A DNA stretch of 64,000 nt from CAYZJR01 sp964503045 (GCA_964503045.1 CAZCZI010000009.1:79108-143107), one strand, 5' to 3'; counted from the first letter of the stretch, positions 8,967-18,389 are shown. The notes: a model not told the origin generated them from the sequence alone. A program made the numbers and translations.

Positions 8967-10763
8967 GTGGCGGAGCGCATTTCGTTGTCTATTACCCTGG
9001 CGTTGCTCGCTACTTTTCTTGCTTGGTGGCTTGTAGGGCTAGCTGGCGTGCAGCGAGTCATAGAGACGTTTACGCAACAAGATCCGCTCGACGTTGAAAA
9101 TATTCGAATGATGCCCGAAGTATGGTCTCGGCTCCAAGTCGGAATCATGATTGCAGGAGTTGTTGCCTGTCTTTCGCCGCTCATGTATCGCAGGCAGGGT
9201 GTCTTTTTTCAAACAGTTTTTGCGCTTTCCATTATCGGACTGACAATCGTTCGACTCTTACAGTATCCGATCGGTTGCGACGATGTGTACCACGACTATC
9301 GCTATGTTTTGAATCTGGCTACCCTTCATACGCTCGACTACAATCCGCCCGAACATGTGATGGGGTTTACTTCGCACCTGCATATTCTTGCACTTTCCTT
9401 TTTGGTGCTGATCACGCAGTTTAAGGACATTGAGATTCTTTCGCCGTGTCTCAACATTGTGTTGGATACGATTTCGTTTGTGATGATTGTCAACTTGCTG
9501 AAGAAGCTGACAAGATCGAGCACTCTAGGACTCATCGGTGGTTTGGTTTTTGCATTTAGTCCTTACGCGGTAAACGAAGTTTGGACGGGCAAAGAAACAT
9601 CTATGGTGACGCTGCTCACAGTGCTCAGTATTGCGGCGCTGCACGCAAGGCGCTTGAAGCTTTTCGCATGGACTTGCGCACTTCTTCTTTTGGCGAGACC
9701 TGAAGGAATATTTTGGTTGGGTTGTGGACTGATGTGGACGCGCAAGTATGCACCAAAAGCGGTGCTTCGCTCGTGGCTTCCTCCGATTCTCGTAGCCGGT
9801 GCTTGGTTTGGATTTATCTATTGGTATTTTGGAACAGTCATGCCTCAAGGGGCGATTGGACGCTCACATATGTTCCATTCCAAATACAGTCCTTCCGACT
9901 CCACACCGGGATTCTTACTGAGCACGATTGGTACCAACTGCATCGGTTATTTAGTGGTGCCGCTTTTTTCTCCGATCGAGTTTGGGCTTGCGTTCTTGCA
10001 CGTAATTCCGCTTTGGGCCGCTCAAGCTTGTTATATCGGAAAAACCGTAACTTCACTTGTCTCATTGGGAATCTTGAGGGTAGCCGGCAATACAAGGTCT
10101 TGTCTGCGCTTCTACTTCTATGCGCTGTCGGCGATTCTTCTGTTTCAAATCGTGATGAACCCCTGGACTTACTCTTGGTATGCCTGTTGGTATTCAATTT
10201 TGCCCTCCATTGTGGTTGCATTTTCGATAATGCATTTAGACCGACTTGCGCGGAAGCAACCAGCCGCAAAAATACTTGCCTACTCGTTTGCTGCTTATCT
10301 CGTGATTCAAGGACCATTGCTGTCTAGAGTTCTTCTTCAATGGGATCCATCGCAAAGTCGACTGGTGCAATACAAGATTGCAGCGGGAATGTTTGAGCGA
10401 TTGGCAAGACCGCCAAAAGAGATCGCCTCGATTGAGCCTGGTGTATTGGGCTATTACCTGCCCAAGGTGAAGATGCTCGATCTCGGTGGACTGCTGTCTA
10501 AAGAGGCGGTGCCGTTCTATCCTGTACCACCCAGTGAGCGAACCGAAGCTAAGGTATGGTGCTCAATACCACCGAAGGCGGTGCTTACATTAAAACCTGA
10601 CTTGATTCTTTTCTTTGATTGTTTTGCGCAAAACGGATTACTCAATAACAAAGAGTTTTTGACGCAGTACCAGCTGGTGTATTTCTGGCGAGCCAATGTT
10701 TGGGGGTCCAACGGGCTTTACGCATATAAAAAGCGCATCCGTCCGGAACCTGAAGAAGATTAG
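8967..10763 (+). CDS. GT-C-type membrane glycosyltransferase (paralogue 2)
   Basis: About 598 residues with many membrane helices. It shares with the gene at 4475 the motifs CDDVYHDYRYVLN, MGFTSHLH, a WTGKETSMV/VGKEASLI-type helix start, FGTVMPQGAIGRSHMF and the C-terminal soluble block with LDLGGLL and VPP-ER. These are GT-C features: an acidic first loop for the lipid-phosphate sugar donor. The frame is open from a TTG at 8874, but GAGG at 8954-8957 lies nine bases before the GTG at 8967, and that start leaves room for promoters between the divergent genes. It appears to have arisen by duplication with paralogue 1 on the other side of the ArnT-like gene. Confidence 0.78.
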   Translation: MAERISLSITLALLATFLAWWLVGLAGVQRVIETFTQQDPLDVENIRMMPEVWSRLQVGIMIAGVVACLSPLMYRRQGVFFQTVFALSIIGLTIVRLLQYPIGCDDVYHDYRYVLNLATLHTLDYNPPEHVMGFTSHLHILALSFLVLITQFKDIEILSPCLNIVLDTISFVMIVNLLKKLTRSSTLGLIGGLVFAFSPYAVNEVWTGKETSMVTLLTVLSIAALHARRLKLFAWTCALLLLARPEGIFWLGCGLMWTRKYAPKAVLRSWLPPILVAGAWFGFIYWYFGTVMPQGAIGRSHMFHSKYSPSDSTPGFLLSTIGTNCIGYLVVPLFSPIEFGLAFLHVIPLWAAQACYIGKTVTSLVSLGILRVAGNTRSCLRFYFYALSAILLFQIVMNPWTYSWYACWYSILPSIVVAFSIMHLDRLARKQPAAKILAYSFAAYLVIQGPLLSRVLLQWDPSQSRLVQYKIAAGMFERLARPPKEIASIEPGVLGYYLPKVKMLDLGGLLSKEAVPFYPVPPSERTEAKVWCSIPPKAVLTLKPDLILFFDCFAQNGLLNNKEFLTQYQLVYFWRANVWGSNGLYAYKKRIRPEPEED

Positions 10764-11056
10764 TTTTTCGGCCGATCGCCTCTTTGGTATATGTAATCGC
10801 TATCGCAATCGGGTCTGATCGTGCCATGAAAAGCAATATCGATCTAGCTTGCTCGAACGATGTGAAAGCTCATGAATAGCCGCATTTGATACTGCTGAAA
10901 TTTGCAGAAATTTTCGCTCTTGCATTTGTGTAACGACGAGTGTTACCTTCAAACGCATCGGAATTTTGCTGAGGAACAACTTCAAAAATCAACTGCGCAC
11001 TCGACAACATCAGGAATCGCAGCGTGGTCATCCAATTTTTAACTAGACAGCTTCGG
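10764..11056. other. Intergenic stretch upstream of the riboswitch
   Basis: About 290 bases without a convincing gene or structure. Only short frames on the minus strand occur, with no ribosome binding site. The promoter for the nrdAB leader must lie in its right part, but I do not see a clear -35/-10 pair. Confidence 0.5.
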
Positions 11057-11057
11057 C

Positions 11058-11210
11058 TGAATTAGGGATGCAACCGGTTAAGCGATTTGGTGGGGGAAAG
11101 GCGGTGAAACTCCGCTGCTGTCCCGCAACTGTAAGCAGATAATCTGCAAGCCAGGCTACCCACTCGAGTGCCAGACGCAACCTCTTCGAGGTAAAGAGGA
11201 TTCGTCTTGA
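11058..11210 (+). promoter_or_regulatory. Cobalamin (B12) riboswitch aptamer
   Basis: The leader contains the conserved core of the cobalamin aptamer in order: GGGGGAAAGGCGGTGAAACT, then CCGCTGCTGTCCCGCAACTG, and the B12 box around AAGCCAGGCTACC at about 11148-11160. Spacing and order match the family. The exact ends are approximate. An intrinsic terminator follows 40 bases later and then nrdA, so the expected mode is premature transcription termination when adenosylcobalamin is bound. Confidence 0.92.
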
Positions 11211-11252
11211 CGGCGCAACAATCTAATTGTCCCGACTCGACTTATCTTCTTG

Positions 11253-11284
11253 CCTCTTGGTCTCAATAAACCAGGGGGTTTTTT
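11253..11284 (+). terminator. Intrinsic terminator of the riboswitch expression platform
   Basis: CCTCTTGGT (11253-11261) pairs with ACCAGGGGG (11270-11278), with G-T wobbles, around an eight-base loop, and is followed by six T. It lies between the aptamer and the nrdA ribosome binding site, so it is well placed as the off-switch. The competing antiterminator was not resolved by eye. Confidence 0.85.
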
Positions 11285-11332
11285 GTTCTCAGCATTTCTT
11301 TCACACGATACATATATTGGGGAGTGATCGAA

Positions 11333-14152
11333 ATGTCTAAAGTGGCTCTGGAGAATGCACCGTCGGCGACGAGACAACAAGCATCTCGTCCGGAAACATC
11401 AATGCAATACAAGGTGCTTCGCAGAGATGGCAGTGTCGGGGAGTTCGAGCCGGCAAAAATTGCCGTGGCGATGACCAAGGCATTTCTGGCATGTGACAAC
11501 GCAGAAGGATCTCGTATTAGAGACATCGTTCAAAAACTGACTGATGAAGTGACTCAGACTTTGATGCGCAGGCTGCCGGGCGGCGGGCTTCTTCACATAG
11601 AACATATACAGGATCAAGTCGAATTGGTTTTGATGCGTGCCGGTGAGCATGAGGCTGCGCGTCGATATGTGTTGTATCGCGAAGCGCGAGCACAAGAAAG
11701 AGCGAATCAAAAACAAGAAACACGGCAGGGCGAGTTGCAACTCCAGGTTGTCACCGCCGGCGGTGTGTATCGGTTGTTCGATCGCGCTCGCTTAGAGACT
11801 GTAGTTGAGGAGGCCTGTCGTGGATTGGGCAGTGTCGTGGAGCCAGAGAAGATTATCGGCGAAACGATTCAAAACTTGTATGACGGTATGCCTGAAGAGG
11901 AAGTATTCAAGGCCGTGATTCTGAGCGCACGGACTCTAATCGAGTTGGAGCCTGCATACACGTATGTGACTGCTCGACTGCTTTTGGATCAGTTGAGATA
12001 CGAGGTTGTCGGCGAAGCCGTAACGCACGATCAAATGAGCGCGAAGTATGCCGAGTACTTCGGATCATACATCAAGCAAGGCATTGCCGCAGGCAGAATT
12101 GATGAGCGTCTTGCGCAGTTCGATTTAACTAAGGTAGCTGCCGGATTGAAACCTGATAGAGATCTCAAATTCCAGTATCTCGGGCTGCAAACTCTATACG
12201 ATCGCTATTTGCTGCACATTGATGGAAGACGCTTCGAGTTGCCACAAGCATTTTGGATGCGAGTGGCCATGGGTTTGGCGATTTCAGAAGTAGATAGAGA
12301 ACAAAGAGCAATTGAGTTTTATGAGTTGCTGTCCAGTTTTGATTTCGTGTCTTCGACTCCAACTTTGTTTAACTCCGGCACTCAACGCCCGCAGCTTTCA
12401 TCGTGTTTTCTGACCACTGTATCTGACGATCTCGCCGGCATTTACGATGCGGTGCGCGAAAACGCATTATTATCGAAATACAGCGGTGGACTAGGTAATG
12501 ACTGGACGCCCGTAAGAGCATTGGGTTCGCACATCAAAGGCACCAATGGTAAGAGCCAAGGTGTGGTGCCGTTCCTCAAAGTAGTAAACGACACCGCTGT
12601 TGCAGTAAATCAGGGCGGAAAGCGCAAGGGTGCTGTTTGTTGTTATCTGGAAACATGGCATCTTGATGTCGAGGAGTTTTTGGAACTGCGCAAGAACACA
12701 GGCGACGATCGCCGCCGAACACACGATATGAACACAGCTAACTGGATTCCCGATCTCTTTATGGAGCGTGTAATCAAGAACAGCGAGTGGACTCTTTTCT
12801 CTCCAGAGGAAGTGCCGGACCTGCACGATAAATTCGGCGCTGACTTTAGAGCTGCATACGAGCGGTATGAACGATTGGCTGACACCGGCGGTATCAAATT
12901 GTTCAAGCGAATTTCAGCTCTCAGTTTGTGGCGCAAGATGCTCTCGATGCTGTTCGAGACAGGGCACCCGTGGATGACATTCAAAGATCCGTGCAATCTG
13001 CGCAGCCCGCAGCAGCACCTCGGTGTCGTTCACAGTTCGAACTTGTGCACCGAAATTACGTTGAATACCTCTGCAAATGAAATTGCAGTTTGTAATCTGG
13101 GCTCTATAAATCTTGTGGCTCACATCAAGGATGGTGTGCTTGATCTTAAGAAGCTCAAGAAGACTTGCTCTACGGCGATGCGGATGTTGGACAATGTTGT
13201 AGATGTCAACTACTACAGTGTGGGCAAAGCAAGAAACTCTAACTTCAAGCATAGACCTGTTGGACTTGGAGTTATGGGATTTCAGGATGCGCTTCTCACG
13301 TTGAAGATGCCCTATGCATCACGTGAAGCTATCGAGTTTGCAGACGCGAGTCAGGAGGCTGTGAGTTACTTCGCAATTCTGGCGAGCAGCGAGCTTGCTC
13401 GAGAGCGTGGAGCCTATCAGAGTTACAAGGGCTCTCTGTGGGACCGAGGAATTCTTCCATTCGACAGTCAAAAACTTCTTGCAGAGTCGCGCGGTACTGA
13501 TGCGGATGTGCAGTTGAAGATTGATTCGAGTTCGCGTATGGATTGGAACGTCGTTCGCGAGCACATAAAACAATGGGGAATGCGCAACAGCAATTGCCTT
13601 GCGATTGCACCTACTGCAACTATCTCTAACATTGTCGGAGTCAGCCAGTCTATAGAGCCAACCTTTCAAAATCTGTATGTGAAGTCCAATCTCTCCGGCG
13701 ATTTTACAGTCACAAACTTCCATCTTGTTGAAGATCTTAAGGCTCGAGGTCTTTGGGATGCAGTAATGGTGAATGATCTGAAGTACTTCGATGGCTCAGT
13801 GATGCCAATCGAACGTATTCCAGCTGATTTGAAAAAACTGTATGCCACTGCTTTCGAAATCGATTCCAGCTGGTTGCTTGAATGTGCCGCGCGCAGGCAA
13901 AAGTGGATCGACCAATCGCAGAGTCTCAACTTGTACATGGCTGAGCCGAGTGGGCGAAAGCTTGATGAGATGTACAGGACGGCATGGCGTTTGGGGCTGA
14001 AGACAACATATTACCTGCGCACCACCTCTGCTACCGCGCCGGAGAAGTCGACGATTCAAACTTCTGCACTAAATGCGGTTGCGGTTGCAAGCTCTGCGAC
14101 ACAACCCAAGGCCTGCTCGATTACCGATCCCGATTGCGAGGCCTGCCAATAG
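11333..14152 (+). CDS. nrdA: Class Ia ribonucleotide reductase, large (alpha) subunit
   Basis: 939 residues; reduces ribonucleoside diphosphates to deoxy forms using a radical supplied by NrdB. GGGGAG at 11319-11324 lies eight bases before the ATG at 11333, so the in-frame GTG at 11324 is not the start. The N-terminus carries two ATP-cone domains (about residues 24-110 and 140-230), so allosteric activity control is expected. Catalytic residues are visible: Cys358 (SSCFLT), Asn570/Cys572/Glu574 (NLCTE), Cys587 (AVCNLGS), the Tyr pair 893-894 of the radical path, and the C-terminal redox Cys935/Cys938 (DCEAC). It forms an operon with nrdB 40 bases downstream and is controlled by the cobalamin riboswitch. 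Confidence 0.96.
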   Translation: MSKVALENAPSATRQQASRPETSMQYKVLRRDGSVGEFEPAKIAVAMTKAFLACDNAEGSRIRDIVQKLTDEVTQTLMRRLPGGGLLHIEHIQDQVELVLMRAGEHEAARRYVLYREARAQERANQKQETRQGELQLQVVTAGGVYRLFDRARLETVVEEACRGLGSVVEPEKIIGETIQNLYDGMPEEEVFKAVILSARTLIELEPAYTYVTARLLLDQLRYEVVGEAVTHDQMSAKYAEYFGSYIKQGIAAGRIDERLAQFDLTKVAAGLKPDRDLKFQYLGLQTLYDRYLLHIDGRRFELPQAFWMRVAMGLAISEVDREQRAIEFYELLSSFDFVSSTPTLFNSGTQRPQLSSCFLTTVSDDLAGIYDAVRENALLSKYSGGLGNDWTPVRALGSHIKGTNGKSQGVVPFLKVVNDTAVAVNQGGKRKGAVCCYLETWHLDVEEFLELRKNTGDDRRRTHDMNTANWIPDLFMERVIKNSEWTLFSPEEVPDLHDKFGADFRAAYERYERLADTGGIKLFKRISALSLWRKMLSMLFETGHPWMTFKDPCNLRSPQQHLGVVHSSNLCTEITLNTSANEIAVCNLGSINLVAHIKDGVLDLKKLKKTCSTAMRMLDNVVDVNYYSVGKARNSNFKHRPVGLGVMGFQDALLTLKMPYASREAIEFADASQEAVSYFAILASSELARERGAYQSYKGSLWDRGILPFDSQKLLAESRGTDADVQLKIDSSSRMDWNVVREHIKQWGMRNSNCLAIAPTATISNIVGVSQSIEPTFQNLYVKSNLSGDFTVTNFHLVEDLKARGLWDAVMVNDLKYFDGSVMPIERIPADLKKLYATAFEIDSSWLLECAARRQKWIDQSQSLNLYMAEPSGRKLDEMYRTAWRLGLKTTYYLRTTSATAPEKSTIQTSALNAVAVASSATQPKACSITDPDCEACQ

Positions 14153-14192
14153 TCTTTGTCACCCCTTTCAATGAATAGAACAGGAGCCACAT

Positions 14193-15383
14193 ATGTTGAG
14201 TTTTGATGATTTCGAAGCTACTGAAACACAAAGTTCAAAAGTCGTTGTCGAACAAACGGCCCAACCGGTGATGGACTTTAAGCCACCGGAGAACATGACG
14301 ATACAAATCGCTGACGTTCAAGAAGGCGCAGGACTGACCGGTGTTGAAGAGATTTCGTTCAACGCAAAAAGAATTACAGTGGACGAGAAGCGCATTATCA
14401 ATTGCAGAGCGGATCTGAATCAACTTGTTCCGTTCAAATATGAATGGGCTTGGCAGAAGTACTTGGATGCTTGCGCGAATCATTGGATGCCGCAAGAAAT
14501 CAGCATGAGCAGAGACATTGCTTTGTGGAAAGATCCAAGCGGATTGACCGAGGACGAGCGAACGATCATCAAACGCAATCTCGGATTCTTTTCTACTGCC
14601 GATTCGCTTGTTGCTAATAATCTAGTTCTTGCGTTGTATAGGCACATCACAAATCCGGAATGCAGGCAGTATCTCCTTCGCCAATCGTTTGAAGAAGCGG
14701 TTCATACTCATGCGTATCAGTATGTCGTTGAAAGTCTCGGACTCGATGAAGGCGAGATCTTCAACATGTATCGAGAAGTCCCCAGCATTCACCAAAAGGA
14801 TGTATTCGAACTTCAGTTTACTCAAGAGCTTGCTGATCCCCACTTTCACACAGGCACGCCGGAGACCGATCAGCGATTCTTGCGCAACTTGATTGGTTAT
14901 TACGTGATCATGGAAGGGTTGTTCTTCTATGTTGGTTTCGTGCAGATGCTCAGTTTCGGTCGCCAAAACAAGATGGTTGGCGCGTCGGAGCAGTTTCAGT
15001 ACATTTTGCGCGATGAGTCTATGCATCTCAATTTCGGCATTGACTTGATCAATCAAATCAAAAATGAGAACCCACATTTGTGGACACCTGAGTTTCAGTC
15101 CGAAATTTCGGATCTGGTAGATCAAGGAGTGCAGCTTGAGTATCAGTATGCTGTCGATACAATGCCTCGCGGTGTGCTCGGGCTGAATGTCTCGATGTTC
15201 TCAGAATATCTGCGTTTTGTCGCCAATCGCAGGTTGCGTCAAATCGGGCTTGCAGAACGCTATCCCGGAGTCAAGAATCCCTTTCCTTGGATGAGCGAGA
15301 TGCTAGATCTGAAAAAGGAAAAGAACTTCTTCGAGACTCGTGTAATTGACTACCAAGTCGGCGGAGCGCTTAGTTGGGACTAA
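14193..15383 (+). CDS. nrdB: Class Ia ribonucleotide reductase, small (beta) subunit
   Basis: 396 residues; houses the dimetal centre and tyrosyl radical. Metal ligands expected from the family are present: Asp137 (TADSL), Glu168 and His171 (EEAVH), Glu241 (MEGLFF), Glu275 and His278 (DESMH). Tyr175, four residues after His171, matches the radical tyrosine, so this is a radical-tyrosine class Ia/b type rather than a Phe-bearing class Ic. AGGAG sits seven to nine bases before the ATG. It lies directly downstream of nrdA and is convergent with the Gln-rich secreted protein gene 17 bases away. Confidence 0.96.
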   Translation: MLSFDDFEATETQSSKVVVEQTAQPVMDFKPPENMTIQIADVQEGAGLTGVEEISFNAKRITVDEKRIINCRADLNQLVPFKYEWAWQKYLDACANHWMPQEISMSRDIALWKDPSGLTEDERTIIKRNLGFFSTADSLVANNLVLALYRHITNPECRQYLLRQSFEEAVHTHAYQYVVESLGLDEGEIFNMYREVPSIHQKDVFELQFTQELADPHFHTGTPETDQRFLRNLIGYYVIMEGLFFYVGFVQMLSFGRQNKMVGASEQFQYILRDESMHLNFGIDLINQIKNENPHLWTPEFQSEISDLVDQGVQLEYQYAVDTMPRGVLGLNVSMFSEYLRFVANRRLRQIGLAERYPGVKNPFPWMSEMLDLKKEKNFFETRVIDYQVGGALSWD

Positions 15384-15400
15384 GCCTTTAATATTCGAGC

Positions 15401-15946
15401 CTAGTCTTGATTCTCTTTCTGCTCTTTCTTCTTTTGCTTCTCTTCACGCTTCATTTCGCGCTGCACAGTCTTTTGATCTTCGACTTGTTGCGCGGGCAAA
15501 GCGAGGTCGCTGGCTAGAGTCGCGTCGACGTCATTGTCTTCGCCGACCGGGAAGCCGAGGAAGTTAGCAGTTGATGCAAATGCGCCGCCGACTGTGCCGA
15601 AGAAACCTTTCTTTTTCTTTTTGCCTTGTTGCGGCTGTTGGTTTGCGGATTGAGATTGACTGTTGGTAGCTTGAGGGTTATTTACCGTTCCACCTTGAGT
15701 TTGAATGTTTTGCTGCTGTTGCGGTTGTTGCAGCGGAATTCGCTTTCTGCTCCAAGGAATATTGATTGCCTTATCAAACGGAATGCTCGCTTCTTCCATT
15801 TGCTGTGGATCTGGAATAAAGCCGGAGCCGAAAAACTGTTGCACGTTTGAGCCGTCGACTACGCCGGAGTCGCCGGGATCGGCAAAGGCTGGAGCAGCGG
15901 CAGCTGCCAGAATCGCCACCAATACAGAAATGTACGTCTTCCTCAC
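15401..15946 (-). CDS. Secreted Gln/Lys-rich protein of unknown function
   Basis: 181 residues. A GTG start at 15946 is preceded by GGAGGGG with seven-base spacing. The N-terminus is a clear signal peptide (short basic start, VLVAILAAAAAPAFA, likely cut after AFA). The middle is Gln/Asn-rich, followed by a run of Lys, a glycine-containing short hydrophobic segment (GFFGTVGGAFASTANF) and a charged Glu/Lys coiled tail. No family is recognised. Composition suggests a disordered envelope or surface protein. Confidence 0.75.
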   Translation of the reverse strand: MRKTYISVLVAILAAAAAPAFADPGDSGVVDGSNVQQFFGSGFIPDPQQMEEASIPFDKAINIPWSRKRIPLQQPQQQQNIQTQGGTVNNPQATNSQSQSANQQPQQGKKKKKGFFGTVGGAFASTANFLGFPVGEDNDVDATLASDLALPAQQVEDQKTVQREMKREEKQKKKEQKENQD

Positions 15947-16028
15947 GCAAAAACCCCTCCGGTAGGTCAGCTCCAGGTTTTACCATATAGAGCGCCGGAA
16001 GAGATTGGATGGAAGCCGGAAAAGAGCG

Positions 16029-16073
16029 AGGAGAGAGGCTTGGAAGGGAAGGTCTGAACGCCCTCTCTCCTCT
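16029..16073. terminator. Perfect 11-bp inverted repeat downstream of glpK
   Basis: GAGGAGAGAGG (16029-16039) is exactly complementary to CCTCTCTCCTC (16063-16073). On the minus strand the hairpin would follow the glpK stop by about 100 bases and is followed by a short pyrimidine stretch (GCTCTTTTCC). The loop is long and there is no strong T run, so a terminator role is likely but not certain. Confidence 0.45.
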
Positions 16074-16172
16074 TCATGCCTTGAATACGCCTGGCATTTC
16101 AAGAATTAGGCGGAGATTCTAAAAATTACTGAAACAACCGTGTAGGCGGCAATTCTTTTGTAAGAAAGGGGC

Positions 16173-17681
16173 TCAGACGTTGGCGTGCTCGCGAATCGGT
16201 GAGCGCAGTCCGGCCGCGGCAAATGCGCCGTTGAGAGCCGCCTGCCAGCCGCGATACTCGGCTTTTCTGTCCGTTTTCGGCTTCAGTTTGAGGTCGCTTT
16301 CCCAGGCGTCCGACAGTTCCTTGGTTGAGGCAATCAGTCCGGCTTTCATACCTGCCAGCGCTGCAACGCCCCAGGCTGTGGATTCCATCTGGGAGGCTCT
16401 CAAGACTGGAACCTCCAGAACGTCCGATTGGAACTGGAGCATGAATTGGTTTTGGGTGGCGCCTCCGTCCACGCGCAGTTCGGAGAGTTTGATGTGGTTT
16501 TCTTCCATATCTTTAGCCACATCTGCAATCTGATACGCCATTGCTTCCAATGCAGCCCTCACCAGATGGGCTTTTCCGGTGGCTCGGGTGAGACCTACAA
16601 TCGTTCCTTTTACATCAGAATTCCACCAGGGAGAGCCCAAACCGACCAGCGCCGGCACGAAATAGACGCCATCGTTGGATTCAATCGATGCGGCCAGGGC
16701 TTCTGCCTTGTCGCTTGATTCGATGATGCCGAGCGCGTCTCGAAGCCATTGCACCGCCGCTCCAGCGATAAAGATTGCTCCTTCAAAGGCATACACGACC
16801 GGCTGTCCATCAAGCTTCCAGGCAACGGTCGTTAGCAGGCCCGGTGCCAGTTTGAATGATGAGCCGATGTTGGCGAGCAAGAACCCGCCTGTTCCATACG
16901 TGCATTTGGCGCTGCCTTGCTCGAAACAACATTGCCCGAAGAGCGCGGCTTGCTGATCGCCGAGATTGGCTAGGATTGGTGCTTCGAAGCCGACGAGATC
17001 CTTTCTGGTTGTTCCAAAATTCGCGTTTGATGCAACCACCCCGGGCATGATGTTGCGCGTAACATTCACTTTGTCTAGTAGCTCGTCATCCCAATCAAGC
17101 GTCTCGACGTTGAAGAGCATCGTGCGCGATGCGTTGCTGGGTTCGGTGAGATGATTCTTCTCTTGCGTAAGATTCCAGATCAGCCATGTGTCGATTGTGC
17201 CAAAGGCAAGCGAACCCTTCTTCGCCAGGTCTCTGGCACCCTTCACGTTGTCCAGAATCCAGGCGATTTTCGGGCCGGAGAAGTAAGCATCAGGCACCAA
17301 CCCTGTCTTTTGTCTAAACAGCTTTTCGTGGTCGTTCTTCAGTTTGTTGGCGGTCTCTTGCGTTCTTCTGCACTGCCAAACAATGGCTTGATATATGGGT
17401 TTTCCTGTGTTTCGATCCCACACAATCGTTGTTTCACGTTGATTCGTTATGCCGACACACGCGATCTCTTCAGGTTTGATTTTTGCCTTGGCGACTGCAT
17501 CTTTGATGCATTCCACCTGTGTGTTGAGAATTTCCATTGGGTCATGTTCGACCCAACTTGCTTTTGGAAAATGTTGCTTAAACTCTTTCTGTCCAACGGA
17601 TATGGGCTTTCCCGACTTATCAAAGACAATTGCTCTGCAACTAGTGGTTCCTTGATCGATGCTGACGATGTAACGGTTCAT
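16173..17681 (-). CDS. glpK: Glycerol kinase
   Basis: 502 residues, the normal length. ATP-dependent phosphorylation of glycerol to sn-glycerol 3-phosphate in the cytoplasm, feeding glycolysis and phospholipid synthesis. FGGY-kinase features are present: the N-terminal phosphate loop SIDQGTTSCRA, the substrate motif SWVEHDP, the conserved ITNQRETT, the DTWLIW block, and the C-terminal ELRVDGGATQN motif. The ATG at 17681 gives the expected N-terminus. No glpF or glpD lies beside it, so the gene stands alone here. Confidence 0.96.
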   Translation of the reverse strand: MNRYIVSIDQGTTSCRAIVFDKSGKPISVGQKEFKQHFPKASWVEHDPMEILNTQVECIKDAVAKAKIKPEEIACVGITNQRETTIVWDRNTGKPIYQAIVWQCRRTQETANKLKNDHEKLFRQKTGLVPDAYFSGPKIAWILDNVKGARDLAKKGSLAFGTIDTWLIWNLTQEKNHLTEPSNASRTMLFNVETLDWDDELLDKVNVTRNIMPGVVASNANFGTTRKDLVGFEAPILANLGDQQAALFGQCCFEQGSAKCTYGTGGFLLANIGSSFKLAPGLLTTVAWKLDGQPVVYAFEGAIFIAGAAVQWLRDALGIIESSDKAEALAASIESNDGVYFVPALVGLGSPWWNSDVKGTIVGLTRATGKAHLVRAALEAMAYQIADVAKDMEENHIKLSELRVDGGATQNQFMLQFQSDVLEVPVLRASQMESTAWGVAALAGMKAGLIASTKELSDAWESDLKLKPKTDRKAEYRGWQAALNGAFAAAGLRSPIREHANV

Positions 17682-17804
17682 ACTTATTGCGATGCTCCAA
17701 TTAAAGGCGGGGTCGCAGTCAATTGAGCATGACCGCGGTTAAAATGAGAAGATAGATCTTAGTAGAGCGGTGTGAAAATCTCAATTTGTCATGGAGCTGA
17801 TGTT

Positions 17805-18164
17805 ATGTGTGCCGCTAAGAACAACAAAAACAAAAAATCAAGCGGGCTGGGCAATCTGGACTTTTCAATCGGCTCGGCGCCTATCGTGGGTGACTCCGAC
17901 TCGGTTGTAGACCGTATTGCAAAGGGCGTGGGCTCTGTTCTTGGGTCGACGATGAAGGGAATTGTCGAAGACAAGCCTATTGCCGGCACTTGTGGTGTCT
18001 GTGGAACCCCGATTCATCCTATGATGACTGGGCTTCCCGCCAACACCAAGATATGCAAAGTCTGCCATCACGAAGTGTGCGCGAAGCATTTCAGCGGTTC
18101 TAAGCAAATATGCTCTAAATGCGCAACCGGCAACGACAATTGGTGCAAGACACCCAAACTTTAG
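17805..18164 (+). CDS. Small zinc-binding protein with FYVE/RING-like cysteine pattern
   Basis: 119 residues. GGAG at 17793-17796 lies eight bases before the ATG at 17805; the frame is open further upstream but without support. A Lys/Asn-rich start and a Ser/Gly-rich middle lead to a C-terminal domain with CGVCG, then CKVC, then a Cys and His pair (VCAKH), then CSKC. The C-x2-C pairs in cross-brace order resemble a FYVE or RING-type treble zinc module, and the segment resembles FYVE spacing. Such modules are uncommon in bacteria. Function is unknown; lipid or protein binding is conceivable. Confidence 0.72.
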   Translation: MCAAKNNKNKKSSGLGNLDFSIGSAPIVGDSDSVVDRIAKGVGSVLGSTMKGIVEDKPIAGTCGVCGTPIHPMMTGLPANTKICKVCHHEVCAKHFSGSKQICSKCATGNDNWCKTPKL

Positions 18165-18189
18165 CAAGTTTGATTTGGTAGGAACAAAG

Positions 18190-18215
18190 GCACCAAATAT
18201 GGTGCTACTGTTTTT
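18190..18215 (+). terminator. Probable intrinsic terminator
   Basis: GCACCA (18190-18195) and TGGTGC (18200-18205) form a perfect six-pair stem with a four-base loop, followed after five bases by TTTTT. It lies 26 bases after the stop of the zinc protein gene. Confidence 0.55.
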
Positions 18216-18389
18216 GTCGAAATTTTGCGCCGCTTGTTAGGTATTAGTGTGGCGAATTTCCATTTAATCTTTCGATTTCATCTGAATATGAAATCGAAAT
18301 TTCAGTTTGTCGATGTTTTCACCGGGTACAGATCATTTGGAGTCCTCTATAAGTCATGAATCACTGACTGATGTCGGAAAGGAACAGCT

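Noticed and set aside
9838..10317. Minus-strand frame of 159 codons in paralogue 2
   Set aside because: Basic, without structure-like pattern, and lies opposite a clearly conserved membrane protein.
14622..15125. Minus-strand frame of 167 codons inside nrdB
   Set aside because: Shadow of the conserved NrdB reading frame.
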